In this document: positions 8,710 through 16,757 of the stretch, in pieces
Layout of the letters: each line of letters opens with the position of its first letter
How positions within the stretch are numbered: the first letter of the stretch is position 1
Assembly: GCA_009704705.1 (NCBI GenBank)
Contig: WLDR01000003.1
Coordinates: forward strand, 1-26,063
DNA: 26,063 nucleotides
Source: Actinomycetota bacterium
GTDB taxonomy: Bacteria > Actinomycetota > Actinomycetes > Actinomycetales > Microbacteriaceae
Direction of reading: 5' to 3'
Program-made: the position numbers and the translations under genes
Notes under the pieces: model-generated
Told to the model about the DNA's origin: nothing
Database searches by the model: none
What the model saw: only the letters and a program-made list of their open reading frames with translations

Positions 8710-10427
8710 CCCCGGCGCTTCGTCAAGAGTCGCACGACCGGAGCAAGTGCTTCCTGGCGAGCGGCCCACGAACCCAGCTTGCCGAGCTGTGGATGCTGCA
8801 TCACGCGGTGTGCCAGGGGCGCACCGCCGACACGCAGAGAGGTGCTCGAGCTCCGCTGAGGAGTCCATCCGCCTGCGGCACGGTCGGCGATGATGGCGTG
8901 GGCGGCGTTTCTGCCGGGGGCACCGATGACGCCGCCGCCGGGGTGCGCTCCGGAACCGCAGAGGTAGAGGCCTCGGATCGGTGACCGATACGATCCCACT
9001 CCGGGAACAGGTCGCGATCCAAACAGCTGCCCGGCGCTCAACGCGCCGTGGAAGATGTTTCCGCCCGCCATGCCGTACTCACGTTCGAGGTCGAGTGGGG
9101 TGATTGTGTAGGTGGCCTCGACTGTGCTGCTCAGTCCCGGCGAGAAGTCGTCGAGACGCTTGACAACACTTGCCGTGAACTCATCTCGGTAGTCGTCCCA
9201 CGTGCCACCAGCAAGTTCATAAGGTAGCTGCTGGATGCCCGTGCTGATGAGGTGCTTGCCGGCCGGGCCCATCGCGGGATCGTGCACCGTCTGGATGATG
9301 AACTCAATCGGGAAGCGGGTCGGCAATACGCCATCTCGCTGCGCGTCTGCCGCACGCTCGAACGCGCTCGTCTCGGCGCCGAGCAGCGTGAGTCCCCGGT
9401 GTTCCGGGCCTTCTCCGGTGCTGGATCCGATGAACTGGGGAAGCTTGTCGACAGCGAGGAAAACGCGGGCCATCGACCCACGGGTGTCGAAAGTAGAAAT
9501 CGCCTTGACGAAGTCGTCCGGCAATGCCTTCGGATCGGTCAGGTGGCGATAGGTCGTGACCGGGTCGGCGTTCGAGGCGACAATGTTTGCGCGCAGCTCC
9601 GTACCGTCGGCCAATACGACCCCGCGAGCCTCACCGCGTTCGATGATGACGCTAGCCACCGAGCTGTTCGTGAGAATCTCGACGCCCTTCGAGCGAGCGC
9701 GTGCTGCGAGAGCCTCCGCGATGGATCCCATGCCACCGCGCGCGAAAGCGAACGCTCCCATCTGGCCGTTAACCTCGCCGATGGCGTGGTGTCCGTAGAC
9801 GAACGCCCATCCTGGCGTGCTGGGCCCGCCGTACACCGATACGACGCCGAGGAACGTCATCAGTCCCGAAAGAATGTCGCTCGAGACATAGCGGTCGAGC
9901 AGGTCCCTAATCGACAGGTTGAAGAACTCGTCGAACAACCGTGCCTCGCCGCTCTCCTCGAAAATCTGCATCACCGTGGACATCGACGGCGGCTCGCTGC
10001 TGAGGATAATCTCACGGGTGAGCTGTGCAAAGCGTTCCAGTCGGAGGCCGAACTGGAGGAATCCGTCACTAGCGCCGGGGGAGACGCGTTCGATTTCTTT
10101 CAGCGCCTTTGCCAGTTCCCTATAGAGGTGAAGGTGCCTTCCGTCTTCCAGGATGCTGGAGGTGCCCATGTCAGTTTGGTAAAGCTCGAGGCCGAAGTTC
10201 GACAACTGCAGGTCCTTGAGGATGACGGGGTGAAGCAGCCCCGAAACATACGAGCACGACGACATGCGGTAGCCGGGAATGAGCTCCTCGGTCACCGTAG
10301 CGCCACCGACAACTTCGCGTCGCTCGAGAACGAGCGTCTTCAGGCCAGCATCGGCGAGGTAGTTCGCCGCGATGAGGCCGTTGTGGCCGGCACCAATAAC
10401 GATTGCATCCCATGACATGGTCTTCAC
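8706..10427 (-). CDS. FAD-dependent oxidoreductase, phytoene desaturase/PYROXD2 type
   Basis: A 573-residue flavoprotein of the COG1233 type. The dinucleotide-binding motif is VIGAGHNG (residues 10-17), followed by VLERREVVGG for the ribose-binding acidic residue. A second FAD-contact segment, GLYLCGSGAHPGGGVIGAPGR, lies near the C-terminus. Members oxidise or desaturate hydrophobic or cyclic substrates; most have no known substrate, and no carotenoid genes are nearby. An AGGAAAGG element lies 7 nt before GTG 10427; ATG 10418 is the alternative start and gives 570 residues. It is 73 nt downstream of the PLP enzyme on the same strand, so the two are likely one operon. Its stop overlaps the SGNH stop on the other strand. 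A role in sugar or cyclitol oxidation is inference from context. Confidence 0.9.
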   Translation of the reverse strand: MKTMSWDAIVIGAGHNGLIAANYLADAGLKTLVLERREVVGGATVTEELIPGYRMSSCSYVSGLLHPVILKDLQLSNFGLELYQTDMGTSSILEDGRHLHLYRELAKALKEIERVSPGASDGFLQFGLRLERFAQLTREIILSSEPPSMSTVMQIFEESGEARLFDEFFNLSIRDLLDRYVSSDILSGLMTFLGVVSVYGGPSTPGWAFVYGHHAIGEVNGQMGAFAFARGGMGSIAEALAARARSKGVEILTNSSVASVIIERGEARGVVLADGTELRANIVASNADPVTTYRHLTDPKALPDDFVKAISTFDTRGSMARVFLAVDKLPQFIGSSTGEGPEHRGLTLLGAETSAFERAADAQRDGVLPTRFPIEFIIQTVHDPAMGPAGKHLISTGIQQLPYELAGGTWDDYRDEFTASVVKRLDDFSPGLSSTVEATYTITPLDLEREYGMAGGNIFHGALSAGQLFGSRPVPGVGSYRSPIRGLYLCGSGAHPGGGVIGAPGRNAAHAIIADRAAGGWTPQRSSSTSLRVGGAPLAHRVMQHPQLGKLGSWAARQEALAPVVRLLTKRRG

Positions 10428-10500
10428 TGTAAAGCCTTTCCTCGTTGGCAACTTTATCGTTCCACCTGCTGTGGTGCAGATGACTTTTTTTGTTTGCGCG

Positions 10501-11817
10501 CTATGCCGGTCCCGGTGCGAGGCGGGTCAGCGCCCGCTCAAACGCCCCCGCGGTGAACTCGACATCTTGAGCCGAGTGTGACGCCGAGATGAAGATCAGG
10601 CCACGGCTGGTCGTGCGAACTCCCTCGTGCTGAAGCTCCTGCAGGAGCGAACCGAGTCGAACAGGATCCGCGGCCGTGGAGAAGGACGATCCATCGGTGA
10701 TTTCGGTCTCGGGTCCGAATCGGAGCTGCAACAGACCATCGACGGCGGTCACGTGCAGATCGACCGAGGCAGACGCGACGACATCGCGCAATGCCGTCGC
10801 GAGTTGCTGAGTTCGGGCGGCTATCGCGGGGTATGGGTCGTTGTCGCGCAGCTCTCGTACTGTGGCCACGGCGGCTGCCATCTGAGCGACTCCCGTGTTA
10901 TAGGTACCGGAATGGTTGACCTGTCCGGTGCCGACGGCAGCGAGCAGATCGGCACGTCCGCCGAGCACGGCTACCGGGTAGCCCGCAGCAATCGCTTTGG
11001 CATAGACCGTCAAATCTCCGTGCACGCCGTACCGTTCTTGTGCGCCTCCGAGTGCCACTCGGAATCCCGTGATTACTTCGTCGACGACGAACACGATCCC
11101 ATAGCGTCGGCACAGCGCAGCCACCTTCTCGAGGTAGCCCGGCAGTGGTTCGATCAGTCCGGTGTTGCACATGATCGGCTCCATCAAGAGAGCTGCGATT
11201 GAGTCGTGGTGCTGATCGAGCAATTGCTCGAGGGCATTCAGATCGTTCCAACGGCACAGAAGCACGTCTTCGGCTGCCGAGACAGACTGTCCAGGCGTGA
11301 GCGCAGGTTCTGTAACGTCAAGACGAGCGGGATCGACAAACAGAGGGTCGAGCCAGCCGTGATAGTGACCCACGAAGCGCACGACGTGCTGTCGACCCGT
11401 GGCCGCGCGTGCGACACGCACGGCGAGCAACGCCATTTCGGTTCCGGAGGTTCCGATACGAAGCTGTTCGACCCACGGGGCCGCACCGCTGATCAGTTCT
11501 GCAAGCTCAAGCTCTTCATCGCACTGGCCGGCGAACAGTTGGCCACGTTCGAGCGATTCTCGAACAGCATCGACGACGACTCTCGGAGCGTGGCCCAGAA
11601 TGTGCGGGCCCATACCCATTGCGTAATCGACATACTCGTTGCCGTCCACATCCCAGATGTGTGAACCGACGGCGCGAGAGTAGGTCAGTGGCGTCGGGAA
11701 TCCGCGGAGGCGAACATTCGAGTTGACTCCCCCGGGGATTACGGCTTTTCTGCGCTCGTGCGCACTCACTGATCCGCGCGTCACATCTTCGCTGGTCGAT
11801 TGGGTTGAGCTCGACAT
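10501..11817 (-). CDS. Class III PLP enzyme, glutamate-1-semialdehyde aminomutase-like
   Basis: A fold-type I, class III aminotransferase of 438 residues. PGGVNSNVR at 28-36, GTSGTEMAL at 122-130, VVDEVITGFR with Asp246 contacting the PLP ring nitrogen, and YAKAIAAGYP with Schiff-base Lys274 all resemble the HemL family. The catalytic loop differs from the usual GKIIGGG of HemL, and no heme genes are near, so I do not call it hemL; a different amino donor or aminomutase substrate is likelier. The frame is open further upstream, but ATG 11817 is the first start that fits the family N-terminus, and an AAGAGAAAG stretch precedes it. It is transcribed divergently from the GH63-like gene and probably co-transcribed with the FAD oxidoreductase. 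Its presence hints at an amino-substituted substrate. Confidence 0.9.
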   Translation of the reverse strand: MSSSTQSTSEDVTRGSVSAHERRKAVIPGGVNSNVRLRGFPTPLTYSRAVGSHIWDVDGNEYVDYAMGMGPHILGHAPRVVVDAVRESLERGQLFAGQCDEELELAELISGAAPWVEQLRIGTSGTEMALLAVRVARAATGRQHVVRFVGHYHGWLDPLFVDPARLDVTEPALTPGQSVSAAEDVLLCRWNDLNALEQLLDQHHDSIAALLMEPIMCNTGLIEPLPGYLEKVAALCRRYGIVFVVDEVITGFRVALGGAQERYGVHGDLTVYAKAIAAGYPVAVLGGRADLLAAVGTGQVNHSGTYNTGVAQMAAAVATVRELRDNDPYPAIAARTQQLATALRDVVASASVDLHVTAVDGLLQLRFGPETEITDGSSFSTAADPVRLGSLLQELQHEGVRTTSRGLIFISASHSAQDVEFTAGAFERALTRLAPGPA

Positions 11818-11858
11818 ACATAACCGCTTTCTCTTGACACATCCGGTGCGCAGCGTTG

Positions 11859-11887
11859 ACAATATCGCAAACAGGTTTATCGTTCAA
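11859..11887 (-). promoter_or_regulatory. Possible promoter for the PLP enzyme gene
   Basis: Read on the minus strand, TTGAAC (11887-11882) and TATTGT (11864-11859) are separated by 17 nt, a fair match to a housekeeping sigma promoter. Transcription would start near 11852, about 35 nt before the start codon. No experimental support. Confidence 0.4.
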
Positions 11888-11928
11888 TTCATTTTCAGCT
11901 TCACTGTCGCTGTGTCACCGGATTCGGC

Positions 11929-11957
11929 TTGACGCACGGCCCGTCGGCTGGCATGAT
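11929..11957 (+). promoter_or_regulatory. Possible promoter for the GH63-like/transporter unit
   Basis: TTGACG (11929-11934) and CATGAT (11952-11957) are 17 nt apart on the plus strand. The predicted start point, near 11964, falls inside the operator-like palindrome at 11960-11985, the arrangement expected for simple repression. Confidence 0.45.
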
Positions 11958-11959
11958 TG

Positions 11960-11985
11960 AAGTGGTAATACCAATCTTACCACTT
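11960..11985. promoter_or_regulatory. Predicted GntR/FadR operator, site 2 (compound)
   Basis: Two overlapping symmetries are visible. TGGTAATACCA at 11963-11973 is a perfect palindrome around one base and shares its core with the sites at 1500 and 20625. Around it, AAGTGGTAA (11960-11968) and TTACCACTT (11977-11985) form a 9-bp inverted repeat with an 8-nt gap. The site covers the predicted start of transcription and ends 14 nt before the GH63-like start codon. It could hold two repressor dimers; that is inference. Confidence 0.62.
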
Positions 11986-11999
11986 GATCAAGGACGATG

Positions 12000-13826
12000 A
12001 TGACCTCGACGATTGCCCTCTCGCCCCTTCTCTCAGTGAGCGCGGCTATGGCAATTAACGGCGAGTACGTCTTCGATTTGGGGTCGGTGCCCTGGAGTCG
12101 GCGGGGTGCCTACATGGCGATCACGACGAACGTGGCAACGATGGATCACCCCGGTCGCAATCACGAAATCGAGCCTGGCATCTACCTGACTGATGTTTCG
12201 GGGAGTCGTCTGTGGCGCTGGAACGGCGTGTTTCGCATCGAGTTGACGAAGAACGGAAGCGTCGTCAAGCCAACCTCAATCGAGGGGCGACCGGGGCATC
12301 TGCACATCGTCAGCGAAGACGGCGAGATAGAAGCGACCTGGGATGGAACCGACACCATTCGGTTCAGCGGACACGGAATCGGCATTCGTTTTGTTCAGAG
12401 CGTGATTGACCCGATGGATTCCGCACTCGCGTTTCCGATCGGTGAATCGGAGTTTCGCCTGCAGATGGGGGAGGACGCGCACTATTCGATTTCTCGAATT
12501 GCCGGCGACCTCACCGTTGACGCGCCTCGGGTTCGCACCGGCGCATCCGACACCGTTGATCGCAAAGTTGTCGACGCGAGCGCGCCGGGGGATGGTCGTT
12601 TTGAAATTGCCCTCACTCAATACGAGAGTGGATACGCGGCGCCCGAAAAGTTCCGGCCGTTCGCCGAGGCTCTCCAAGACACCAGGGACGACATCTCAGC
12701 TTGGTGGTCGGCCTTCCGCCCGAGCGAGACGGGAATCACGGAAGCTGCGGCATACCTCACGTGGTCGACAATCGTGGCCGCACGGGGAATTTCGGCTCGG
12801 CCCGCAATGTTGATGTCAAAGAACTGGATGAACGCTGTCTGGAGTTGGGACCACTGCTTCAATGCCCTTGGTCTGGCCCGATCGCACCCAGACTTGGCTT
12901 GGGATCAATTCATGCTCCCCTTCGATCAGCAGCACGCCCAAGGTGCGCTACCTGACTTGATGCACGACAACGGACGGATGTGGGGGTTCGTCAAGCCCCC
13001 GGTTCACGGCTGGACACTGAACCACCTCATCAATCTCGGGGTTGCGACTCGGGAGCGGATTGCCGACGTCTATCCCCGATTGGTCGCGTGGACGAACTGG
13101 TGGCTTGCCTATCGTGACCTCAACGGCGACGGACTGCCTGTCTACTTCCACGGCTGCGATAGCGGGCAGGATAACTCGACCGCGTTCGACGCAGAAGGAT
13201 TCCCGTCGACGAGTCCTGACCTCGCAGCCTTCTTCGCTCTTCAACTGCGGTGCTTGAGTCGTGTCGCAACAATGCTCGGCTTGAACGACGATGCGAGCCG
13301 GTGGACAGAACTCGAAAATCAGACCATTCAGTCGATGGTTTCGAAGTTGTGGGGTCCCGATGGTTTCTCGCCTCGAGGTTCCATCAACAACGAGCAGCTC
13401 AGGGGGGCATCGACAAGCCAGGTCGTCTTCCTACCCCTTCTGCTGGGCGATGCGCTCCCCGACGACGTGCGCGAGTCACTGGTCGAAAGATTCTTGTCCA
13501 GCGGGCTGCTCACGGCACACGGCGTAGCCAGTGAAAGTCCGGACAGTCCTTCCTATGAGCCGGACGGTTACTGGCGTGGGCCAATTTGGGCGCCCACCAC
13601 CTTATTGATCGCGGATGGCCTTGCTCGATGCGGGCGCCCCGACCTCACGGAGGTCATCGCCCAAGGCTTTCTCGCAAACTGCGACATCAACGGCTTCGCT
13701 GAGAACTACGACGCAGTCACGGGGAGAGGCTTGCGCGATCGCGCCTATAGCTGGTCCGCCAGCGTGTACAGCGTCTTCTCAGAGCAGTCAGAAATCTTTC
13801 GAGAACCACCCGGCTCTCGAACATAG
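12000..13826 (+). CDS. GH63/MGH1-like (alpha/alpha)6-barrel glycoside hydrolase
   Basis: An inverting glycosidase-like protein of 608 residues with an N-terminal beta domain (about 1-220) and a C-terminal (alpha/alpha)6 barrel. Barrel motifs are VWSWDHCF (Asp284), DSGQDNS with the likely general acid Asp391, GYWRGPIW, and GFAENYD with the likely base Glu568, followed by YSWSAS. This pattern matches GH63 and mannosylglycerate hydrolase-type enzymes, which cleave alpha-glucosides or alpha-mannosides; the exact bond is not readable. ATG 11997 is also possible, but AAGGA at 11990-11994 is 2 nt from it and 5 nt from ATG 12000. No convincing signal peptide. First gene of the transporter unit, directly behind operator site 2. 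Confidence 0.85.
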   Translation: MTSTIALSPLLSVSAAMAINGEYVFDLGSVPWSRRGAYMAITTNVATMDHPGRNHEIEPGIYLTDVSGSRLWRWNGVFRIELTKNGSVVKPTSIEGRPGHLHIVSEDGEIEATWDGTDTIRFSGHGIGIRFVQSVIDPMDSALAFPIGESEFRLQMGEDAHYSISRIAGDLTVDAPRVRTGASDTVDRKVVDASAPGDGRFEIALTQYESGYAAPEKFRPFAEALQDTRDDISAWWSAFRPSETGITEAAAYLTWSTIVAARGISARPAMLMSKNWMNAVWSWDHCFNALGLARSHPDLAWDQFMLPFDQQHAQGALPDLMHDNGRMWGFVKPPVHGWTLNHLINLGVATRERIADVYPRLVAWTNWWLAYRDLNGDGLPVYFHGCDSGQDNSTAFDAEGFPSTSPDLAAFFALQLRCLSRVATMLGLNDDASRWTELENQTIQSMVSKLWGPDGFSPRGSINNEQLRGASTSQVVFLPLLLGDALPDDVRESLVERFLSSGLLTAHGVASESPDSPSYEPDGYWRGPIWAPTTLLIADGLARCGRPDLTEVIAQGFLANCDINGFAENYDAVTGRGLRDRAYSWSASVYSVFSEQSEIFREPPGSRT

Positions 13827-13827
13827 A

Positions 13828-13851
13828 CGAAGTGTCACCAAAGGCACTTCG
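13828..13851 (+). other. Intercistronic RNA hairpin between GH63-like and binding-protein genes
   Basis: CGAAGTGTC and GGCACTTCG can form a 9-bp stem with one G-U pair around the 6-nt loop ACCAAA. It begins 1 nt after the GH63-like stop. No T-run follows, so it is not a classical terminator; it may mark an mRNA processing or stability site ahead of the highly expressed binding-protein gene. Function inferred. Confidence 0.45.
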
Positions 13852-13906
13852 CTCGGTCTCCCTGAGGCTGAGCACCATTCACACCAAGAAAAATGAAAGG
13901 TAGAAC

Positions 13907-15109
13907 ATGTTCGCATCACTTCGCAAGAAAGTGGGCGTAGCGGTCGCCGTGGCCGGGGCCTTGGCCCTGAGCGCGTGTGCCGCGCCCGCGCCCGAAGTTT
14001 CGGGAAAGTTAACTGTTTGGACCGAGGACTACTACGTCGCGATTTTTGAGCCATTGGCTCAGGAATGGGCGGCTGAGGTGGGCATCGAGATCGAGTTCGT
14101 CACAAAGGACTTCTTCGAGATGACCAACCAGTTCATCGCCGCTGTTCCTGCCGGCGAGGGCCCCGACCTATTCATCGGAGGTATGGCCACTACTCTGCTC
14201 GTCGGCAACGGCGTTGTTGCGCCCGTAGAGCTCGGTGACAAGGCCAATCTCTTCAGTGCCAACGCTCTTGCTGCCGGCCAGTTGGACGGTGTTCAGTATG
14301 GCATTCCGTTCTCGATTGAGAACGTCGCCGTCTACCGCAACACTGACCTCGCACCTGAGCCCGCGGCTACGTTCGACGACGCGATTGCAACCGGAAACGA
14401 ACTGGTCGCCGCCGGCAGTGCCGACTCGCCGTTCGCGGTGGGTGTCGGACCCGACGGTAACTCTTACCTCCTGATGGGATTGCAGTCGTCATTCGGCAGC
14501 ACTCTCTTCGACGGCGAGGAGCTCACGATCGATGACCAGGCTGGTCAGGATTTTGCTGCAGCACTGGCCGACTGGGGCGCGAGTGGAGCCATCAACCCTG
14601 ACATGACTCTGGACATCGCTCTGACCCAGTTCAAGGAGGGTCGCACTCCTTACTTGATCACCGGTCCGTGGGACTTGAACGGCATCAAGGAGTCAGGCGT
14701 GCCCTACGCAATCGACCCGATTCCTTCGGCAGGTGGCGAAGTTGCAGCTCCGTTCGCGGGCAACTACGCCGTGTACCAGAGCTCCGAGGCGACGAACCCG
14801 CTCGCCGCTTCGCTCTTCCTCACCGACTTCATGACGAGGACAGCGACAGCCGTTGGCATCTTCGAAGGCAACAAGACGCTGCCTGCGCTGATTCCCGCCC
14901 AAGAAGAGGTCTCTACTGACCCCGACGTGAAGGCCTTCGCCGAAATCGGAGCCACCGCCGTATCCATCCCGGGACTCGCCGCGATGGACCAGGTATGGGG
15001 CCCATGGGGCGAGACCGAGATGGCGATCCTCCGCGGGCAGGCAGCTGACCCCGTGCAGGCGTGGATCGACATGGGCGTCAGAATCCGTGAGGCTATTGCC
15101 GCCGGGTAG
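13907..15109 (+). CDS. Lipoprotein solute-binding protein of a sugar ABC importer (MalE-like)
   Basis: Extracellular, lipid-anchored sugar-binding protein of 400 residues that delivers substrate to the permeases downstream. The N-terminus has RKK at 6-8, a hydrophobic stretch and a lipobox LSAC with Cys24. The mature part begins with LTVWTEDY and contains GEGPDLFIGG, YGIPFSIENVAVYRN, LITGPWDLNGI and GNYAVYQSS, all typical of maltose/oligosaccharide-binding proteins. AAAGG at 13896-13900 is 6 nt from the ATG. It is the only protein in the catabolic cluster with an export signal. A strong hairpin with a T-run follows the gene, which probably keeps its transcript more abundant than the permease part. 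Ligand unknown, likely an alpha-linked oligosaccharide. Confidence 0.94.
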   Translation: MFASLRKKVGVAVAVAGALALSACAAPAPEVSGKLTVWTEDYYVAIFEPLAQEWAAEVGIEIEFVTKDFFEMTNQFIAAVPAGEGPDLFIGGMATTLLVGNGVVAPVELGDKANLFSANALAAGQLDGVQYGIPFSIENVAVYRNTDLAPEPAATFDDAIATGNELVAAGSADSPFAVGVGPDGNSYLLMGLQSSFGSTLFDGEELTIDDQAGQDFAAALADWGASGAINPDMTLDIALTQFKEGRTPYLITGPWDLNGIKESGVPYAIDPIPSAGGEVAAPFAGNYAVYQSSEATNPLAASLFLTDFMTRTATAVGIFEGNKTLPALIPAQEEVSTDPDVKAFAEIGATAVSIPGLAAMDQVWGPWGETEMAILRGQAADPVQAWIDMGVRIREAIAAG

Positions 15110-15121
15110 TTAACTGAATCG

Positions 15122-15153
15122 GTGTCCCCGGGGGAAACCCCGGGGACACTTTT
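15122..15153 (+). terminator. Intrinsic terminator-like hairpin between binding protein and permeases
   Basis: GTGTCCCCGGGG (15122-15133) and CCCCGGGGACAC (15138-15149) form a perfect 12-bp stem closed by a GAAA tetraloop and followed by TTTT. It lies 12 nt after the binding-protein stop and 29 nt before the MalF-like start. The permease genes have no obvious promoter of their own, so it probably works as a partial terminator or 3-prime stabiliser that raises binding-protein levels. Confidence 0.8.
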
Positions 15154-15182
15154 CCCCCAAGTAACCAAAAGAGGACAAGCAA

Positions 15183-16757
15183 ATGGTGCGTCTATCGACT
15201 ACTAAGCCAGCCAGTGTCGGTTCGGCACTTCGACCGAAGGCAAGCATTTTCGGATTGACGGTCAAGATCATCCTTATCGGACTGGTCGACGCATTCGGCC
15301 TGTTTATGGTGTCGCAGTTCTTTCTCGTCGATCAGATCGGACTGGCCGCGGTAGCGATTCTCGGCCTCGTCGTCATCAATGTGATCTATTGGCGACGCGG
15401 GGGGCTTGCCGCCAAGTACCTCACGCCGGGACTGGTGTTTCTTCTTGTTTTCCAGGTCTTCGTGATCATCTATACGGTCATCATCTCTTTCACCAACTCC
15501 GGAACTGGGCACAACGTATCCAAAGACTCGGCGATCGAGTCCATCATCAACAACTCCATCGTTCGCGTTGAAGACTCGCCGACATACGACGTACGCGTCC
15601 TTGAACAGGGTGGCAACTTGTTTCTGTTGGCAACGTCGCCCGACGGTGATTTTTTTCTCGGAGGACAAGACGAGCCGCTGAAACCCGTGGTGCCTAGCAA
15701 GACGGCCAGTGGGATCGCAACAGAAGTCACTGGGTACAACACCCTCAAGCTTGCGCAGATCTTCGCAGTTCAAGAAGAACTCGCTGAACTCACCGTTCCT
15801 CTCGACGACAATCCGGCAGACGGATACCTTCGATCAGCGGACGGGTCAACGGCCTTTGTATTCTCTGCGAACCTGGTGTACGACGCGTCGAACGATACCT
15901 TCGTCGACCCGAGCACCGGCAACACTTTCGTCGACAACGGCGCGGGAAACTTCGTTGATTCGAATGGCGAGGAGTTGCAACCCGGCTGGAACACTGCCAT
16001 CGGCTTCGCCAATTATGCGAAGGCTCTCGGGGCCTCGGCCCAGGTCGAGCTGTTGGGAGTGTTCGTCTGGACGCTCACGTATGCGGTTTCGTCCGTCGCT
16101 CTCACCTTTGGACTGGGTCTTTTTCTCGCCATCACGATCAACGGTCTTCGAGGAACGCGGCTCTATCGGTCGCTCCTCATCCTGCCGTACGCGTTTCCCG
16201 TCTTCCTGTCCGGCTTGATTTGGTCAGGGTTGCTCAACGAGACATTTGGATTTGTCAATCAAGTGTTGCTCGGCGGCGCGAGCGTTCCGTGGCTGCAGGA
16301 TCCGATTTTGGCCAAAATCAGCGTCATTCTTGTGAGCGTCTGGTTTGGATTTCCGTACTTCTTCCTGGTGTGCTTGGGTGCTCTGCAATCGGTGCCACCG
16401 GAGCTGGCGGAAGCCGCGCGCGTAGATGGCGCCAAGCCGAGTCAAGTCTTCTCCAAAATCACGTTGCCGTTGGTTCTGGTTGCAACGTCACCGCTGCTTG
16501 TTGCGGGTTTTGCCTTCAGTTTCAACGACTTCAACACAATCTTTGTGCTGACCGGCGGTGGTCCGATCAACATCGACTCGTCGATCAGCGCCGGCGCGAC
16601 TGACATCCTCATCACTCTGGTGTACAAGCAAGCATTCGTGAACACCACCGTGGATTACGGCCTGGCGAGCGCCTTTGCGGTCATCATCTTCTTGGTCATC
16701 ACGATCATGTCCATTTTTCTGTTCCGTCGCACGCGATCACTTGAGGAGGTCTACTGA
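15183..16757 (+). CDS. ABC sugar permease, MalF-like with long extracytoplasmic domain
   Basis: Integral membrane subunit of 524 residues, close to the length of E. coli MalF and much longer than the usual 300-residue sugar permease. After the first membrane segments it carries a large hydrophilic insert, roughly residues 100-280, comparable to the MalF P2 loop that contacts the binding protein. The C-terminal part has six membrane helices and the ATPase-docking EAA loop EAARVDGAKPSQVF. AGAGGA lies just before the ATG. It overlaps the MalG-like gene by one base (TGATG). The P2-type loop supports a maltose- or maltodextrin-class importer. No ATP-binding gene is in the window, so a shared MsiK-type ATPase elsewhere in the genome is likely. 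Confidence 0.93.
   Translation: MVRLSTTKPASVGSALRPKASIFGLTVKIILIGLVDAFGLFMVSQFFLVDQIGLAAVAILGLVVINVIYWRRGGLAAKYLTPGLVFLLVFQVFVIIYTVIISFTNSGTGHNVSKDSAIESIINNSIVRVEDSPTYDVRVLEQGGNLFLLATSPDGDFFLGGQDEPLKPVVPSKTASGIATEVTGYNTLKLAQIFAVQEELAELTVPLDDNPADGYLRSADGSTAFVFSANLVYDASNDTFVDPSTGNTFVDNGAGNFVDSNGEELQPGWNTAIGFANYAKALGASAQVELLGVFVWTLTYAVSSVALTFGLGLFLAITINGLRGTRLYRSLLILPYAFPVFLSGLIWSGLLNETFGFVNQVLLGGASVPWLQDPILAKISVILVSVWFGFPYFFLVCLGALQSVPPELAEAARVDGAKPSQVFSKITLPLVLVATSPLLVAGFAFSFNDFNTIFVLTGGGPINIDSSISAGATDILITLVYKQAFVNTTVDYGLASAFAVIIFLVITIMSIFLFRRTRSLEEVY

Noticed and set aside
9252..10415. A 387-codon open frame on the plus strand
   Set aside because: It is wholly antisense to the FAD oxidoreductase, whose motifs are clear; its translation is Arg/Glu-rich with no recognisable domain. 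High-GC antisense frames are commonly open.
10501..11817. Calling the PLP enzyme hemL (tetrapyrrole biosynthesis)
   Set aside because: PGGVNS and the overall layout match the HemL superfamily, but the lysine loop is AKAIAAGYP rather than GKIIGGG, and the neighbours are sugar genes, not heme genes.
11856..11883. Plus-strand TTGACA with TATCGT 16 nt downstream as the promoter of the GH63-like unit
   Set aside because: Possible, but it would give a leader of over 100 nt, and the -10 match is no better than that of the nearer TTGACG/CATGAT pair, which places the start inside the operator.
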